Assembly: GCF_000350165.1 (NCBI RefSeq) | Contig: NZ_CAUI01000023.1 | Location: 62,001-126,000, forward strand | DNA from: Halanaerobium saccharolyticum subsp. saccharolyticum DSM 6643 | GTDB taxonomy: Bacteria > Bacillota > Halanaerobiia > Halanaerobiales > Halanaerobiaceae | Direction: 5' to 3' | Length of the DNA: 64,000 nt | Shown: in pieces, positions 45,278-56,200 of the stretch | How the letters are laid out: each line of letters starts with the position of its first letter | How positions within the stretch are numbered: position 1 is the first letter of the stretch | Notes under the pieces: model-generated | Databases searched by the model: none | Told to the model about the DNA's origin: nothing | Seen by the model: only the letters and a program-made list of their open reading frames with translations | Made by a program: the position numbers and the translations under genes

Positions 45278-46323
45278 AATAATGAATCAGCCACCTTTAC
45301 TGCTTCTTTTGCGTCAGCAGCAAATCCATCAGCTCCAATTTTCTGCCATAAATAATTACTCTGCATAAAAATTCTTCCTCCAACCATAATTTTTAGTTTT
45401 GATAATTTGTCATTTTTATGAATTAGCTTTATTAAATTACTAGTTTTTTCCAGCTGTCTTGGTAGAGTAACTGAAAGAGCTAATAAATCAATTTCTTTTT
45501 CTTTCAAAATATTTATAATTTCTGCTGGTGGAGTATTTGATCCTAAATGAATAGTATCCCATCCATTCAATTCTAATAAATCAGCAACCATTCTAATTCC
45601 TAGCTCATGCAGTTCAGCACCAATACAGGTAGTTAAAGCTTTTTTCCCTTTCTCAAAAGAAGTAAAAATTTTAGGATATAATTGTGACATAGCAAGTTGA
45701 GTGACAGAAGTTGCATAATGCTCTTGTGCAACACTTATTTGGTTAAGCTGCCAGAGTCTTCCTATTTCATATTGTGCAGGTTGGAAAATTTTTAAGTAAA
45801 TATCTTCTATTAATATATCACTCTCTGCTAAATCTAAAATTAAACTAACTGCTTTTTCTCGTTCCATGTTCATTAATAAACTAAGATATTTATCTGTTTC
45901 TTTATGCAAAAAATTATCTTCTTTTATAAAGGACTCATAATGATTTTTAGAAGAATTGATACTCACATCTGCGGCAGTTAAATAACTTTTAATAATAGCA
46001 AACTCTTTTTTGTCTAAATTTCTTTCTAATACATTTGTTGTTGCTATTAAATAATTTTTTAAAAGTTTAGCTTCTATTCCTCGTTCTTTTAAAACTATGT
46101 ATAGCCACCTGTAGTAATTTGAAAAAATATTAACCTCGTCCACAAATAACGCTTGGGCAAGATAGTTTAAAATATCAGAAATGTGATCCTCACTTTTTTG
46201 AATTTGAACTTCATTATAGTAATCTTTTAATTCTGGCATTAGTAAAAGCGGCTCTTCCACTATTTCTTTTATCAAATTGTCCTTATTATTCATAACAAAA
46301 TCTTTTATTTGCTTTCTTGACAT
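45274..46323 (-). CDS. CarH-like cobalamin-binding sensor without HTH
   Basis: A 349-residue protein in two parts. The N-terminal ~150 residues are helical, unlike the MerR domain of CarH. From about 160 comes a four-helix cap with LWQLNQISVAQEHYAT, the W-x9-EH motif of B12 photoreceptors. Then a Rossmann B12-binding domain follows: AELHELGIRMVADLLELNGW (E-x-H-x-x-G, as I recall for Thermus CarH), LHLGSNTP-like, LSVTLP and VGGRIF. The His that follows W in CarH is Gln here. The lower-ligand His is kept. It is probably a cytosolic adenosylcobalamin-dependent light or B12 sensor acting on the coupled GGDEF enzyme. GAGGAG precedes the ATG. Confidence 0.85.
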   Translation of the reverse strand: MSRKQIKDFVMNNKDNLIKEIVEEPLLLMPELKDYYNEVQIQKSEDHISDILNYLAQALFVDEVNIFSNYYRWLYIVLKERGIEAKLLKNYLIATTNVLERNLDKKEFAIIKSYLTAADVSINSSKNHYESFIKEDNFLHKETDKYLSLLMNMEREKAVSLILDLAESDILIEDIYLKIFQPAQYEIGRLWQLNQISVAQEHYATSVTQLAMSQLYPKIFTSFEKGKKALTTCIGAELHELGIRMVADLLELNGWDTIHLGSNTPPAEIINILKEKEIDLLALSVTLPRQLEKTSNLIKLIHKNDKLSKLKIMVGGRIFMQSNYLWQKIGADGFAADAKEAVKVADSLL

Positions 46324-46391
46324 ACAAATCTCCTCATTTCTCCTACTATATATATATTAAAGATTTTGAGGTGATTTCCTGCATTTATAAA

Positions 46392-46422
46392 TAAAAAAAG
46401 AACCCATAATAGTTAGGTTCTT
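46392..46422 (-). terminator. Terminator of ssrA
   Basis: On the minus strand AAGAACC and GGTTCTT pair around TAACTATTATG, followed by TTTTTTT. Confidence 0.85.
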
Positions 46423-46446
46423 GGTTTATAAATCATTATATAATTT

Positions 46447-46802
46447 TGGTGGAGGTGGTGGGAGTCGAACCCACGTACTAAATGGCTCACCCAGTAGTTT
46501 CTACAAGCGTAGTTCAGCATTTAGTCTTACAGTAAGCACTCCGCTGAACTGGATTACTTACTGCCAGCCTGTTAAATGTCCCTTCTTCTTACAGACATCA
46601 GAAGAAGGTTAGCCTGTTTTGTATGACACCTAAGACGACTCCACAGACAGGATCCGCTCAGGCGTTAACTGCCTACGCGGCAGCTAAAGCGTAATTATTA
46701 TCGTTTGCAGATAATTTTATTTTCCCAGTGTTTAACGAGTGAAAGGAACTCCTCGGCTTGCTTCTAAAAGGTTCACCATCCAGGCGAAGCCAGAACACCC
46801 CC
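46447..46802 (-). ncRNA. ssrA: tmRNA (SsrA)
   Basis: Rescues stalled ribosomes. The 5' GGGGGTG pairs with 3' CACCTCC followed by ACCA, and the T arm is GTGGG TTCGACT CCCAC, giving the tRNA-like part. The mRNA part at 46708-46673 encodes the tag ANDNNYALAAA then TAG. Its promoter and terminator are visible, and smpB lies just upstream on the same strand. One-piece form, 356 bases. Confidence 0.96.
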
Positions 46803-46833
46803 TGAATAGCTCAAATCTATCTTTTGCATAATT

Positions 46834-46862
46834 ATTATAACTTAAAGGTCAGGAAATGTCAA
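46834..46862 (-). promoter_or_regulatory. Promoter of ssrA
   Basis: On the minus strand TTGACA (46862-46857), 17 bases, TATAAT (46839-46834): full consensus. It places the start site about 25 bases ahead of the mature 5' end and directly after the smpB stop. Confidence 0.85.
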
Positions 46863-46868
46863 ATTTTT

Positions 46869-47351
46869 TTAATAATCTCCTTTTTGACGGCGATTAAAAG
46901 CTTTTTCTATTTCCCTTTTTGCTGTTTTCTCAGCTATATCTCTTCTTTTATCATGCTGCTGTTTACCCTTAGCCACTGCCAGTTCCACTTTACAGAGGTT
47001 TTTCTTTAAATAAAGAGTTAAAGGAACAAGGGTATAACCTTTTTGAGTTGTATAACCAATGAGTTTTCTAATTTCACTTTTGTTAAGCAGTAATTTTCTC
47101 TTTCTCTCTGGCTCATGGTTATAGCGATTTCCTTCTTTGTAGGGACTGATATGCATATTGTGCAAATAAACTTCTCCATTTTGCACCAAAGCAAAACTAT
47201 CTTTTAAATTTACCCGATGATTACGAATTGACTTAATTTCAGTACCTTTAAGTATAATCCCTGCCTCATATACTTCCTCTATATAAAAATCATGTCTGGC
47301 TTTTTTATTTCTAGCTATAATCTCTATATCTTTATCCTTAGCTTTAGCCAT
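46869..47351 (-). CDS. smpB: SsrA-binding protein SmpB
   Basis: Binds tmRNA and places it in the empty ribosomal A site. The 160 residues contain [40 protein letters not shown] near 40, [13 protein letters not shown] and the basic C-tail [27 protein letters not shown] precedes the ATG at 47351, chosen over the start at 47360. It lies between rnr and ssrA. Confidence 0.95.
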   Translation of the reverse strand: MAKAKDKDIEIIARNKKARHDFYIEEVYEAGIILKGTEIKSIRNHRVNLKDSFALVQNGEVYLHNMHISPYKEGNRYNHEPERKRKLLLNKSEIRKLIGYTTQKGYTLVPLTLYLKKNLCKVELAVAKGKQQHDKRRDIAEKTAKREIEKAFNRRQKGDY

Positions 47352-47381
47352 GACTACCACATCCTTAATCTATTATTTCTA

Positions 47382-49529
47382 CTAATCTATTTTTTCAATT
47401 AATTCAAAGTCAAGTTCTCTTTCATCTCTATTTACTTTAGTAACTTTAATTTTAACTTCATCACCAATTCTATAAATCTTTTTAGTTCTTTCTCCAATTA
47501 AGTGATATTTTTCTTCATCATAGTGATAATAATCATCACGAAGATTTTTAATATGAACCAAACCTTCTACAGTATTTTCTAATTCTATAAACATTCCAAA
47601 ACCAGTGATTCCACTTATAATACCTTCAAATTCTTCTCCAATTTTATCTTCCATAAATTCAATTTTCTTTAAATCAACTGAATCTCTTTCAGCATCCATT
47701 GCTCTTCTTTCCTGCAATGAACAGTGATCTGCAATTTGGGGAATCTGATTATCTAATTCATCCTGACGCTCTTCACTTAAATAACCTTCAGTAATTGTTT
47801 CTTTGATTATTCTATGAGCGGTGAGATCCGGATAACGTCTAATTGGAGATGTGAAATGACTATAATGAGTAATTCCAAGGCCAAAGTGTCCAATATTTTT
47901 CTCAGAATAAACTGCTTTTTTAAGTGAACGAAGCATTACTGTTTCAATTATTTTTTCTTCTTTTGTTCCTCTTACATCCTCTAAAATTTCTTGTAGAGCC
48001 CGGGGATGAACCCCATTTTTTACTCCTTTTAAACGATAACCAAAATTATGAATAAACTCATTAAATTGCTGCATTCTATCAAGATCAGGCTCTTCGTGTA
48101 CTCTGTAAATGAAAGGCATCTCACGCCATGACATTTCCGCAGCAACAATTCTATTAGCAGCAATCATGAATTCTTCAATTAACTGCTCTGCTTCTCTATG
48201 GCTTCTTTTCTTTAAATTAATAGGATGTCCCTCTTCATCAAGTTCTACTTTAACTTCAGTAAAATTAAAGTCCATACTACCTTCTTCAAAACGATTGCGG
48301 CGCAGTCTATCTCTTAATTCATTCATCATTTCAAGTTCTTCTACAAAGTCGTCATATTTTTCTCTTTCAGAACTCTGTTCATCATCTAAAATATTTTGTA
48401 CTTCATCGTAAGTTAAACGGTGGTTAGAATTAATAACTGATTTTGTAATTTTATGATCTATAATTTCAATTCCATGTTTTCCTCTTAATCTATATTCTAT
48501 AAAAACTGACATAGTTAAACGATCTACTTGAGGGTTTAAACTACAGATGCCATTAGATAATTTTTTAGGAAGCATCGGTATTACTCGATCAACAAGATAA
48601 ATGCTGGTCGCACGTTTATATGCTTCATTGTCCAATGGACTCTCTTCTCTTACATAGTGACTTACATCAGCAATATGAACTCCCAATCTATAAACATCAT
48701 TACTTACCTTTTCTAAAGAGACTGCATCATCTAAATCTTTGGCATCGGCACCATCAATAGTTACCAGTTTTAAATTCCTTAAATCTTCTCTTTCATCATC
48801 TTTTTCAACTATATTTTCATTTACCTGATCCGGTATATTTTCAATTTCCTTTAAAACTTTATCTGGAAATTCTCCTGGCAAGTCAAGTTGACGAATGATC
48901 GCTTCAATATCAACACCAGCATCATCTTTATCACCCAGTATCTCAACAATTTCTCCTTCAGGATTTCTATTTTTTTCAGGCCAGCGGGTTATTTTTGCTA
49001 CCACTTTTTGACCATTTTGAGCATCATTTAAAGCTTCGGGTGGAATAAAAACATCATTACATATTCTTTTGTTATCTGGTATTAAAAAACCATAATTTTT
49101 ATATTTTTCTAAATTACCCACAATTTCTTTATTAACTCTTTCTACAATTTCGGCAACTTCTCCAGCCTGACTTTTACCTCTATTGGAACGAACCGGTCGC
49201 ACAAACACTTTGTCATTATGCATTGCCCCGTTCATATTAGCTGAAGAAATATATATATCATCTTTCTCAGGCTCATCTGGAATTAAAAAAGCATTACCTG
49301 AAGCAATTTTTTCAATTCTACCACCAATTAAATTAAATTTTTCAGGTACACCATATAGGCCTTGAGAATTTTTGAATACTTGTCCTAATTTAATCAAATC
49401 ATCCAGTAAATCTGAAAACATCTGCTGCTGTTCTTTTGCTATGTCAAACTTATTGAAAATTTCTTCTTTACTAAGTGGACGATGTACATCTTCTCTTAAC
49501 TTTTTTAATAATTCACTTCTAGCACTCAT
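47382..49529 (-). CDS. rnr: Ribonuclease R
   Basis: Processive 3'-5' exoribonuclease of the RNB family; it degrades structured RNA and works with tmRNA. The 715 residues run: helical N-domain, two cold-shock domains (about 65-220), the RNB catalytic domain with TIDGADAKDLDDAVSLEKV near 260 and HYSHFTSPIRRYPDLTAHR near 545, and a C-terminal S1 domain (GEEFEGIISGITGFGMFIEL near 630). GGGGATGATTATTA precedes the ATG. It forms secG-rnr-smpB-ssrA-like order with insertions. Confidence 0.96.
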   Translation of the reverse strand: MSARSELLKKLREDVHRPLSKEEIFNKFDIAKEQQQMFSDLLDDLIKLGQVFKNSQGLYGVPEKFNLIGGRIEKIASGNAFLIPDEPEKDDIYISSANMNGAMHNDKVFVRPVRSNRGKSQAGEVAEIVERVNKEIVGNLEKYKNYGFLIPDNKRICNDVFIPPEALNDAQNGQKVVAKITRWPEKNRNPEGEIVEILGDKDDAGVDIEAIIRQLDLPGEFPDKVLKEIENIPDQVNENIVEKDDEREDLRNLKLVTIDGADAKDLDDAVSLEKVSNDVYRLGVHIADVSHYVREESPLDNEAYKRATSIYLVDRVIPMLPKKLSNGICSLNPQVDRLTMSVFIEYRLRGKHGIEIIDHKITKSVINSNHRLTYDEVQNILDDEQSSEREKYDDFVEELEMMNELRDRLRRNRFEEGSMDFNFTEVKVELDEEGHPINLKKRSHREAEQLIEEFMIAANRIVAAEMSWREMPFIYRVHEEPDLDRMQQFNEFIHNFGYRLKGVKNGVHPRALQEILEDVRGTKEEKIIETVMLRSLKKAVYSEKNIGHFGLGITHYSHFTSPIRRYPDLTAHRIIKETITEGYLSEERQDELDNQIPQIADHCSLQERRAMDAERDSVDLKKIEFMEDKIGEEFEGIISGITGFGMFIELENTVEGLVHIKNLRDDYYHYDEEKYHLIGERTKKIYRIGDEVKIKVTKVNRDERELDFELIEKID

Positions 49530-49587
49530 TAATAATCATCCCCAATCTTTTTGTGATAATGGGCTTTTTGAATTTCTGTTTTATATT

Positions 49588-50139
49588 CTAAAGTCCTAAT
49601 TCATCAGAAATATTCTGCATTGAAGTTAGAGAAAGTTTTATAAATTCTTTTAGCTCAAGATCCATTTCTTTACAGGAAGCAATAACATCTCTATCAGCAC
49701 CTTTAGCAAAAGAACTATCCCCATATCGATTTAAAACAAATTCAGTATCCAGTGCATTTAATTTTTTTTCGGGGTGAATTAAGGCTGAGGCTACTATTAG
49801 CCCTGTTAGTGGATCTGATGCATATAAGGCTTTAGCCATTAGAGTTTCTCTGGGAAGTTCGTGCATTCCATTATGTGCTCTAACTGCATCAACAATTTTA
49901 GGTTCTATACCCATTTCAGCCAGCATATCTGCTCCAATTTGACTATGCTTTTCTGGCTCGTCAGAAGTCTCTTCATAATCAATATCATGCAGTAAACCAG
50001 CTAATCTCCATTTTTGTTCATCCTTATCAAAATAATTCGCTAATTTAGCCATCACCGCCTCAACTGCCAGACAGTGTTTGCGTAAATTTTTCTGCTTAAT
50101 ATTTTCTTCCATCAATTCAAGAGCTTCATTTCTCTGCAT
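49588..50139 (-). CDS. HD-domain hydrolase
   Basis: A 183-residue metal-dependent phosphohydrolase of the HDIG type. His-Asp residues are in RKHCLAVEAVMAKLA, GLLHDIDYEETSDEPEKH near 48-65 and AVRAHNGMHELP near 90, the usual metal ligands. The substrate is unknown; relatives act on nucleotides or small phosphoesters. AAGGAGGACTTTTA precedes the ATG. It is between the thioesterase gene and rnr on the same strand. Confidence 0.87.
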   Translation of the reverse strand: MQRNEALELMEENIKQKNLRKHCLAVEAVMAKLANYFDKDEQKWRLAGLLHDIDYEETSDEPEKHSQIGADMLAEMGIEPKIVDAVRAHNGMHELPRETLMAKALYASDPLTGLIVASALIHPEKKLNALDTEFVLNRYGDSSFAKGADRDVIASCKEMDLELKEFIKLSLTSMQNISDELGL

Positions 50140-50197
50140 TAAAAGTCCTCCTTAATAATTATTTTAGATTTATGTAATAAATATTTTTAATTATAAT

Positions 50198-50602
50198 TTA
50201 AGCTTCCATAAATTTAGCTTCAGCCTTAGCCTTTAAATTACCTTCTTCATCAAAAATTTTTGCCTCTGTATAATAAACATTAGCAATAGAACTTTTTTTA
50301 GAGCCTTTATATTCCCCAATTATTTCTAATTTTTTACCGATTTCTACTGCAGTTCTATATCTGACATTAAGTTCAGCCGTAAAAGCCTGTATGTCTTTAA
50401 ATCCAATAACATAGGCCATTGCCTCATCCAACAGAGTTGCAATTAATCCCCCATGCATTATACCATCATATCCCTGATGATTTTCACCTGGAGTAAATTC
50501 TCCTCGAACTGTATTTTCATCGGTTTCTTTAAATTTTAACCCTAATGAGATTGGATTTTCCTGCCCACAAGCAAAACACATTTTATCATCTACTTCAGTC
50601 AT
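50198..50602 (-). CDS. PaaI/YbgC-like hotdog thioesterase
   Basis: A 134-residue acyl-CoA thioesterase of the 4HBT hotdog fold. CFACGQENPISLGLKF near 8, then the active-site segment HQGYDGIMHGGLIATLLDEAMAY near 43. The leading CFACG is common in this subgroup. The substrate is unknown. AAAGGTAG precedes the ATG at 50602. It lies about 60 bases before the HD gene. Confidence 0.88.
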   Translation of the reverse strand: MTEVDDKMCFACGQENPISLGLKFKETDENTVRGEFTPGENHQGYDGIMHGGLIATLLDEAMAYVIGFKDIQAFTAELNVRYRTAVEIGKKLEIIGEYKGSKKSSIANVYYTEAKIFDEEGNLKAKAEAKFMEA

Positions 50603-50620
50603 AAACACACTACCTTTCTA

Positions 50621-50659
50621 AAAGAAAACCCTCCAAGTAGTATAAACTACAAGGAGGGT
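50621..50659 (-). terminator. Terminator after the pyrophosphatase gene
   Basis: On the minus strand ACCCTCC and GGAGGGT form a stem with inner GTAGT/ACTAC pairing, then TTTTCTTTT. Confidence 0.85.
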
Positions 50660-50686
50660 AATTAATCCTTTACTACTATATTAATT

Positions 50687-52639
50687 TTACATGAATAACG
50701 GAGCAAATACAAGTGAAACAATAGTCATCAATTTAATTAAAATGTTTAAGGATGGACCAGACGTATCCTTAAATGGATCTCCTACTGTATCACCAACAAC
50801 TGAAGCAGCATGAGTATCTGTACCCTTACCACCGAAAGCTCCTGATTCAATATATTTTTTAGCATTATCCCAGGCTCCACCGGAGTTAGCCATCATAATA
50901 GCTAATAAGACACCGGAAGAAAGTGCTCCACCTAAAAGACCACCAAGTGCCTGTACATCCCAGATTCCAACTACTACTGGAACTACAACAGCTAAAAGAC
51001 CTGGTAAAATCATTTCTTTTAGAGCAGCGGTTGTACTGATATCAATACATTTTTTGTGATCAGGTTTTTGAGTACCTTCCATAATACCTGGCATTTCTTT
51101 AAACTGTCTTCTTACTTCTTCAATCATTTCTCCTGCAGCCTTACCTACAGCCTCCATAGTAATAGCAGAGAATAGGAATGGAAGCATAGCTCCCAGGAAG
51201 AGTCCAATAATAACCTGAGGATTAGTTAAAGAAATTGACTCTAAGCCAACTGCCTGTGAAAAAGCTGCAAATAATGATAATGCTGTTAAAGCAGCAGAAC
51301 CAATTGCAAAACCTTTACCCATTGCAGCTGTTGTGTTACCAACAGAGTCTAATTTATCAGTAATATCTCTAACAGAAGAATCAAGTTCTGCCATTTCAGC
51401 AATTCCACCTGCATTATCAGCAATAGGACCATAAGCATCAACAGAAAGTGTAATACCTGTTGTAGAAAGCATACCTACAGCAGCCATTGCGATACCATAA
51501 AGTCCAGCAAAATTATAAGCTAGGTATATAGCAACTGTAATAACTAAAATTGGAAGTGCGGTACTTCTCATACCAACAGATAAACCACTAATTATGTTAG
51601 TTGCTGTACCAGTCTGTGACTGACGAGCAATATGTTTTACAGGCCCATAATGTTCAGAAGTATAATATTCAGTAATTCTACCAATTAAAGTTCCGGCAAC
51701 TAAACCAGAAATGATTGCTATAAAAATACCAATTTGACCGGTCAAAGAAGTTACTAAAAAATATGCTCCAACAATAGTAATACCTGCAGCGCTCATTGTT
51801 CCTCTTTCTAAAGCCTTAGCAGGATTCCCACCTTCTTTAGCTCTTACAAAACGAGTACCAATAATAGCAGCAATAATTCCTAAAGCTGCAATTAACATCG
51901 GCAGTAAAACATGATCTACACTTAAAGCAGCTCCTAAAGTCATAGCAGCTACAATTGAACCAACATATGATTCAAATAAGTCTGCTCCCATACCTGCAAC
52001 ATCACCAACATTATCACCAACATTATCAGCGATAACAGCAGGGTTGCGAGGATCATCTTCAGGAATTCCAGCTTCTACTTTACCAACTAAGTCAGCACCA
52101 ACATCAGCAGCTTTAGTATAAATACCACCACCAACACGGGCAAATAAAGCAATAGAACTAGCTCCAAAAGCAAAACCTCTAATAAACTCTACATTATGAG
52201 AAAAGAACATATATAAAATTCCAAGTCCTAAAGTTCCTAAACCTACAACAGACATTCCCATCACAGTTCCACCAGAAAAAGCAACCTTTAATGCTGCATT
52301 TAATCCTGATCGAGCTGCATGAGTTGTTCTAGCATTTGCCTGAGTCGCAATCTGCATTCCAATAAATCCAGCTAAAGCAGAGAAAAATGCACCTAAAATA
52401 AATGAAGCTGCATACTGCCATCCCAGACTAGGTACAACTGTCATAATAACCGCTACAACTGCAACAAATACTGAGAGCATCTTGTATTCACGACCTAAAA
52501 ATGTCATAGCCCCCTCATTGATTGCATCTGATAGCTCTGCCATTCTTTCTGTTCCCATACTTTCTTTTTTAACTTTTCCAGCAAGAATAAAAGCAAAAAT
52601 TAACGCGATTATACCTGCTAAAGGTGTATAAAAATTCAT
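50687..52639 (-). CDS. hppA: Membrane-bound ion-pumping pyrophosphatase, K+-dependent type
   Basis: Couples PPi hydrolysis to Na+ or H+ export. The 650 residues have about 16 membrane helices. Substrate motifs [20 protein letters not shown] near 168 and [20 protein letters not shown] near 207 are intact. [18 protein letters not shown] near 435 carries the Ala that marks K+-dependent enzymes (Lys in K+-independent ones). Glu in ADLFESYVG is the position used by Na+ pumps, but the family rule is not absolute, so the ion is not settled. AAGGAGGTTGGTGC precedes the ATG. Confidence 0.95.
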   Translation of the reverse strand: MNFYTPLAGIIALIFAFILAGKVKKESMGTERMAELSDAINEGAMTFLGREYKMLSVFVAVVAVIMTVVPSLGWQYAASFILGAFFSALAGFIGMQIATQANARTTHAARSGLNAALKVAFSGGTVMGMSVVGLGTLGLGILYMFFSHNVEFIRGFAFGASSIALFARVGGGIYTKAADVGADLVGKVEAGIPEDDPRNPAVIADNVGDNVGDVAGMGADLFESYVGSIVAAMTLGAALSVDHVLLPMLIAALGIIAAIIGTRFVRAKEGGNPAKALERGTMSAAGITIVGAYFLVTSLTGQIGIFIAIISGLVAGTLIGRITEYYTSEHYGPVKHIARQSQTGTATNIISGLSVGMRSTALPILVITVAIYLAYNFAGLYGIAMAAVGMLSTTGITLSVDAYGPIADNAGGIAEMAELDSSVRDITDKLDSVGNTTAAMGKGFAIGSAALTALSLFAAFSQAVGLESISLTNPQVIIGLFLGAMLPFLFSAITMEAVGKAAGEMIEEVRRQFKEMPGIMEGTQKPDHKKCIDISTTAALKEMILPGLLAVVVPVVVGIWDVQALGGLLGGALSSGVLLAIMMANSGGAWDNAKKYIESGAFGGKGTDTHAASVVGDTVGDPFKDTSGPSLNILIKLMTIVSLVFAPLFM

Positions 52640-52826
52640 GCACCAACCTCCTTATTAATTAATTTTTTTAATTTCTTATAAATGCTAATTTTTTCAGCAT
52701 CTTATTTTGGTATATATTGCATATAAATTTAATGAAATTTTTTTATTATATTAAATAATTTATTATTATAAATACTTTTTCACTTAATTATATAATTATT
52801 AAACAATTCTTACTTAATTATCAAGT

Positions 52827-53048
52827 TTAAAATATAGCTAGAATCAGAGAATTAATCATAAATAATACTGCAGCAATAGTTGTTGCTTTACTGATCTTAT
52901 CTTCCATCTTCTTTCCAGACTTACCAAAAAAAGTGGTAGCACCACCATCAATTGCCCCAGATAAACCAGCACTTTTTCCTGATTGCAGCAGAACACCTAC
53001 AATGACTCCAATTGCTATAATAAAATGTAAAATCTTAAGTACAAACAT
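52827..53048 (-). CDS. secG: Preprotein translocase subunit SecG
   Basis: Small membrane subunit of the SecYEG export channel. The 73 residues have two helices (ILHFIIAIGVIVGVLLQ and TTIAAVLFMINSLILAIF) with the conserved KSAGLSGAIDGGATTFFGKSG loop between. GGAGGTGAGATTAAA precedes the ATG. It has hppA downstream and an RND gene upstream. Confidence 0.95.
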   Translation of the reverse strand: MFVLKILHFIIAIGVIVGVLLQSGKSAGLSGAIDGGATTFFGKSGKKMEDKISKATTIAAVLFMINSLILAIF

Positions 53049-53208
53049 TTTAATCTCACCTCCAAATAGTTAAGTAAAATATTGCTAAATATCCATAATT
53101 CAGCACAAGTTTAATTTTAACATATTAACACCAAAAATACAATAATTTATAGCCAAAAATCATAATCTGTTATTTATAATATCCATATTTTTAAGTTATC
53201 AAAAGACA

Positions 53209-56200
53209 TTATATTTTTTTTGAAGCCTCTTCTTTATCAATACCATAGATTTTAGAAATAATTATTTCTTTTAAATCAGTCAAAAGCGAATAAAAGATCG
53301 GAATAATAAATAAGGTCAAGAAAGTTGCAAAACTCAATCCACTTACAATTACTATTCCTATTGGTTGAGATAATTCAGACCCTTCTCCAATTCCTAAAGC
53401 AATAGGAATTAAAGCTAATATTGTTGTTAAAGCAGTCATCATAATCGGTCTAAATCTTACTGTTCCTGCGGTAATTATAGCTTCAAGCTTTTCTTTACCA
53501 TTTCTCCGCAGTTGATTAATATAATCAACCATAACTATTCCATTATTTACTACGATTCCAGCAAGAGTTATTAATCCAATCAAAGAAGCTACCGAAATTA
53601 TATTTGAGCTAATATAAAGCGCAAATATAACCCCAATAATTGCCAGAGGTATAGTAAACATAATTATAAAAGGGTGAATTAATGATTCAAACTGTGAGGC
53701 CATTACCATATAAATTAAAATAATCGATAGCAAAAATGCATAAGCTAAACCAGTAAATGATTCATTTATATCTTCAAATTGCCCTTCATAACTAATTTCA
53801 TAGCCTTCAGCTAATTCAAAATCACTTAGTTCCAGTTGAATATCATTCACTACACTACCCAAATCTCTATCAAATAGATCTGCAGTTATTTCAGCATAAC
53901 GCTGTTGATTAATTCTTAATATTTCAGCAGGACCTTCTACTAGCTCAAATTTTGCAATTCTAGTCAGTGGAACTTTTGTTCCTTGATTATTAATTACATT
54001 TAAATTAGATAATGAATTTAAAGAATCATAATCTTCTTTATCAACTCGAACTCTGATATTATATTCTTCCCCATCAACTTCATACTTAGTATTAACTGTT
54101 CCGCTAATAGCGTTTCTAATTGAAACAGCTATTTGTCTTAGATTAATAGAGAATCTTGAAGCTATTGCTCTATTTATTTTGACCTGTAGTTCTGGTCTGC
54201 CAACTTCAAAACTATCTTCTATTTCTCTTAAACCCTCAATATCTTCTATTTCTGTTACAACTAAGGCACTATATTCTCTTAATTTCTGAAAATCATTACC
54301 TTTAATCTTTATATTAACCGGTTTTTCTTGTCCTCCCATACCACTCTGGCTGGCAACAGTTAAATTAAGATCAGGAATTTTAACATTTGCTCTAACTTCC
54401 TCCATAATATCATCTATAGACCGGTTTCGCTCTGATATATCTACTAAATCTACGTTGATTGAACCACTATTACCACTGCTTATACCCTGCATCATATCAG
54501 TTGTGCCAACAGTTGTCATTATTATTTCAACCTCAGGTATCTCATCTAATATTTTTTCTATCTCAAACGCCGCTCTATTTGATTCTTCTAAAGAAGTACC
54601 AACCGGTAAGTTATAAGAAATTGAAAATGATCCCTGATCTGCTCCTGGCATAAATTCAAAACCAATCTTTGGCACCAGCATAAAACTTGAAACTAAGGCA
54701 ATTATCAAAATCAAAACAACCACCCAGCGATGTTTTAACGATTTTTTTAAAAGCTTTTTATAAGTACGAATAATAATCCCTTGCTTTTTCTGTCTTTTAA
54801 ATTCTTTCGGGCTCAGTTTCAATATTTTTGAGGAAAGCATTGGAATTAATGTTAAAGCAACAACTAATGAGGCTAAAAGTGAAAATGCTACTGTAAATGC
54901 TAAATCTTTAAATAGTCTTGCTGCTAACCCTTCTACAAATAGTACCGGCATAAAAACCACAACAGTTGTCATTGTTGAAGCAACGATAGCCATCGCTACT
55001 TCTGAACTTCCTTCTTTAGCTGCTTCAATTTTACCTTCTCCCATACTTCTATATCTATATATGTTTTCCAAGACCACAATTGAATTATCTACAAGCATTC
55101 CAACACCTAAAGCAAGTCCACCTAACGAAATAATATTTAAATTAATTTCTGCAAAATACATTAAGACGAAAGTTGATATTATAGAAACAGGGATAGCTGT
55201 TCCAATAATAATAGTACTTCGTAAATTTCTTAAAAATAAGAATAAAATTATTACTGCAAGTATTCCACCTAATACAGCATTCTGACTTACATTATCTATA
55301 GAGTTTTGAATAAATTCGGACTGATCAAACCCTAGAAAAATATTTAAAGAATTATAATCTTCATTTATTTCTTCCATTTCAGCTCTTACTCTATTTGCTA
55401 CTTCTACAGTATTAGAGTCAGTCTGTTTTTGAATATAAAGAACAACACTATCTTTTTGATTAGAGCGAGAAATTGTAACAGGATCTGCAAAGCCATCTTT
55501 AACCTCTGCAATTTCTGCTAATTTTAACCTTCCTCTAGTACCAACTGGGATATTTATATTTCTAATATCATCTAAACTATTAAATTTACCAACAGCTCTA
55601 ACTAATAAATCTTTTTTACCCTGCTTAATTTCTCCAGCAGAAATATTTAAATTTTCATTTATCAAAATATTGTTCACTGTGTCAAGATCAAGATTATAAA
55701 AATTCAATTTTTCTCTTTCTAAAGAAATTATTATCTCGCGCTCGAGTCCTCCCTGAATATTTACCTGAGCTACACCAGGTAACCTTTCTAATTCCGGAGC
55801 AATATTATCTTCTATCTCTTTTTTTAATTGATATAACTCTAAATCATCAGAACTTAAACCATAAATCATAATTGGCAACATTGCAGGATCAAATTTAAAA
55901 ATCAAAGGGCTATCTGCATCATCTGGTATTACAGCATTGCTAATTATATCAGTTTGTTCTCTTAAATTTTGCACAGCAAAATCCATATCAGTTCCCCAGT
56001 TGAATTCGACAACAACTGTGGACTGCCCCACTGAGGAAATTGAACTTATACTTTTTACCCCTTCTACAGTAGAAATAGCACTTTCTATAGGCCTTGTTAA
56101 TAAATTTTCAATTTCTTCTGAGCCAACCCCTTCATATGTTGTAACTATTGCAGCACCAGGAAAAGTAATATCTGGATACAAATCTATTTTCAAATTAGAA

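Noticed and set aside
46421-46612. Plus-strand frame reading GGGGGSRTHVLNGS
   Set aside because: It is the antisense of tmRNA; such frames are a known false call over ssrA.
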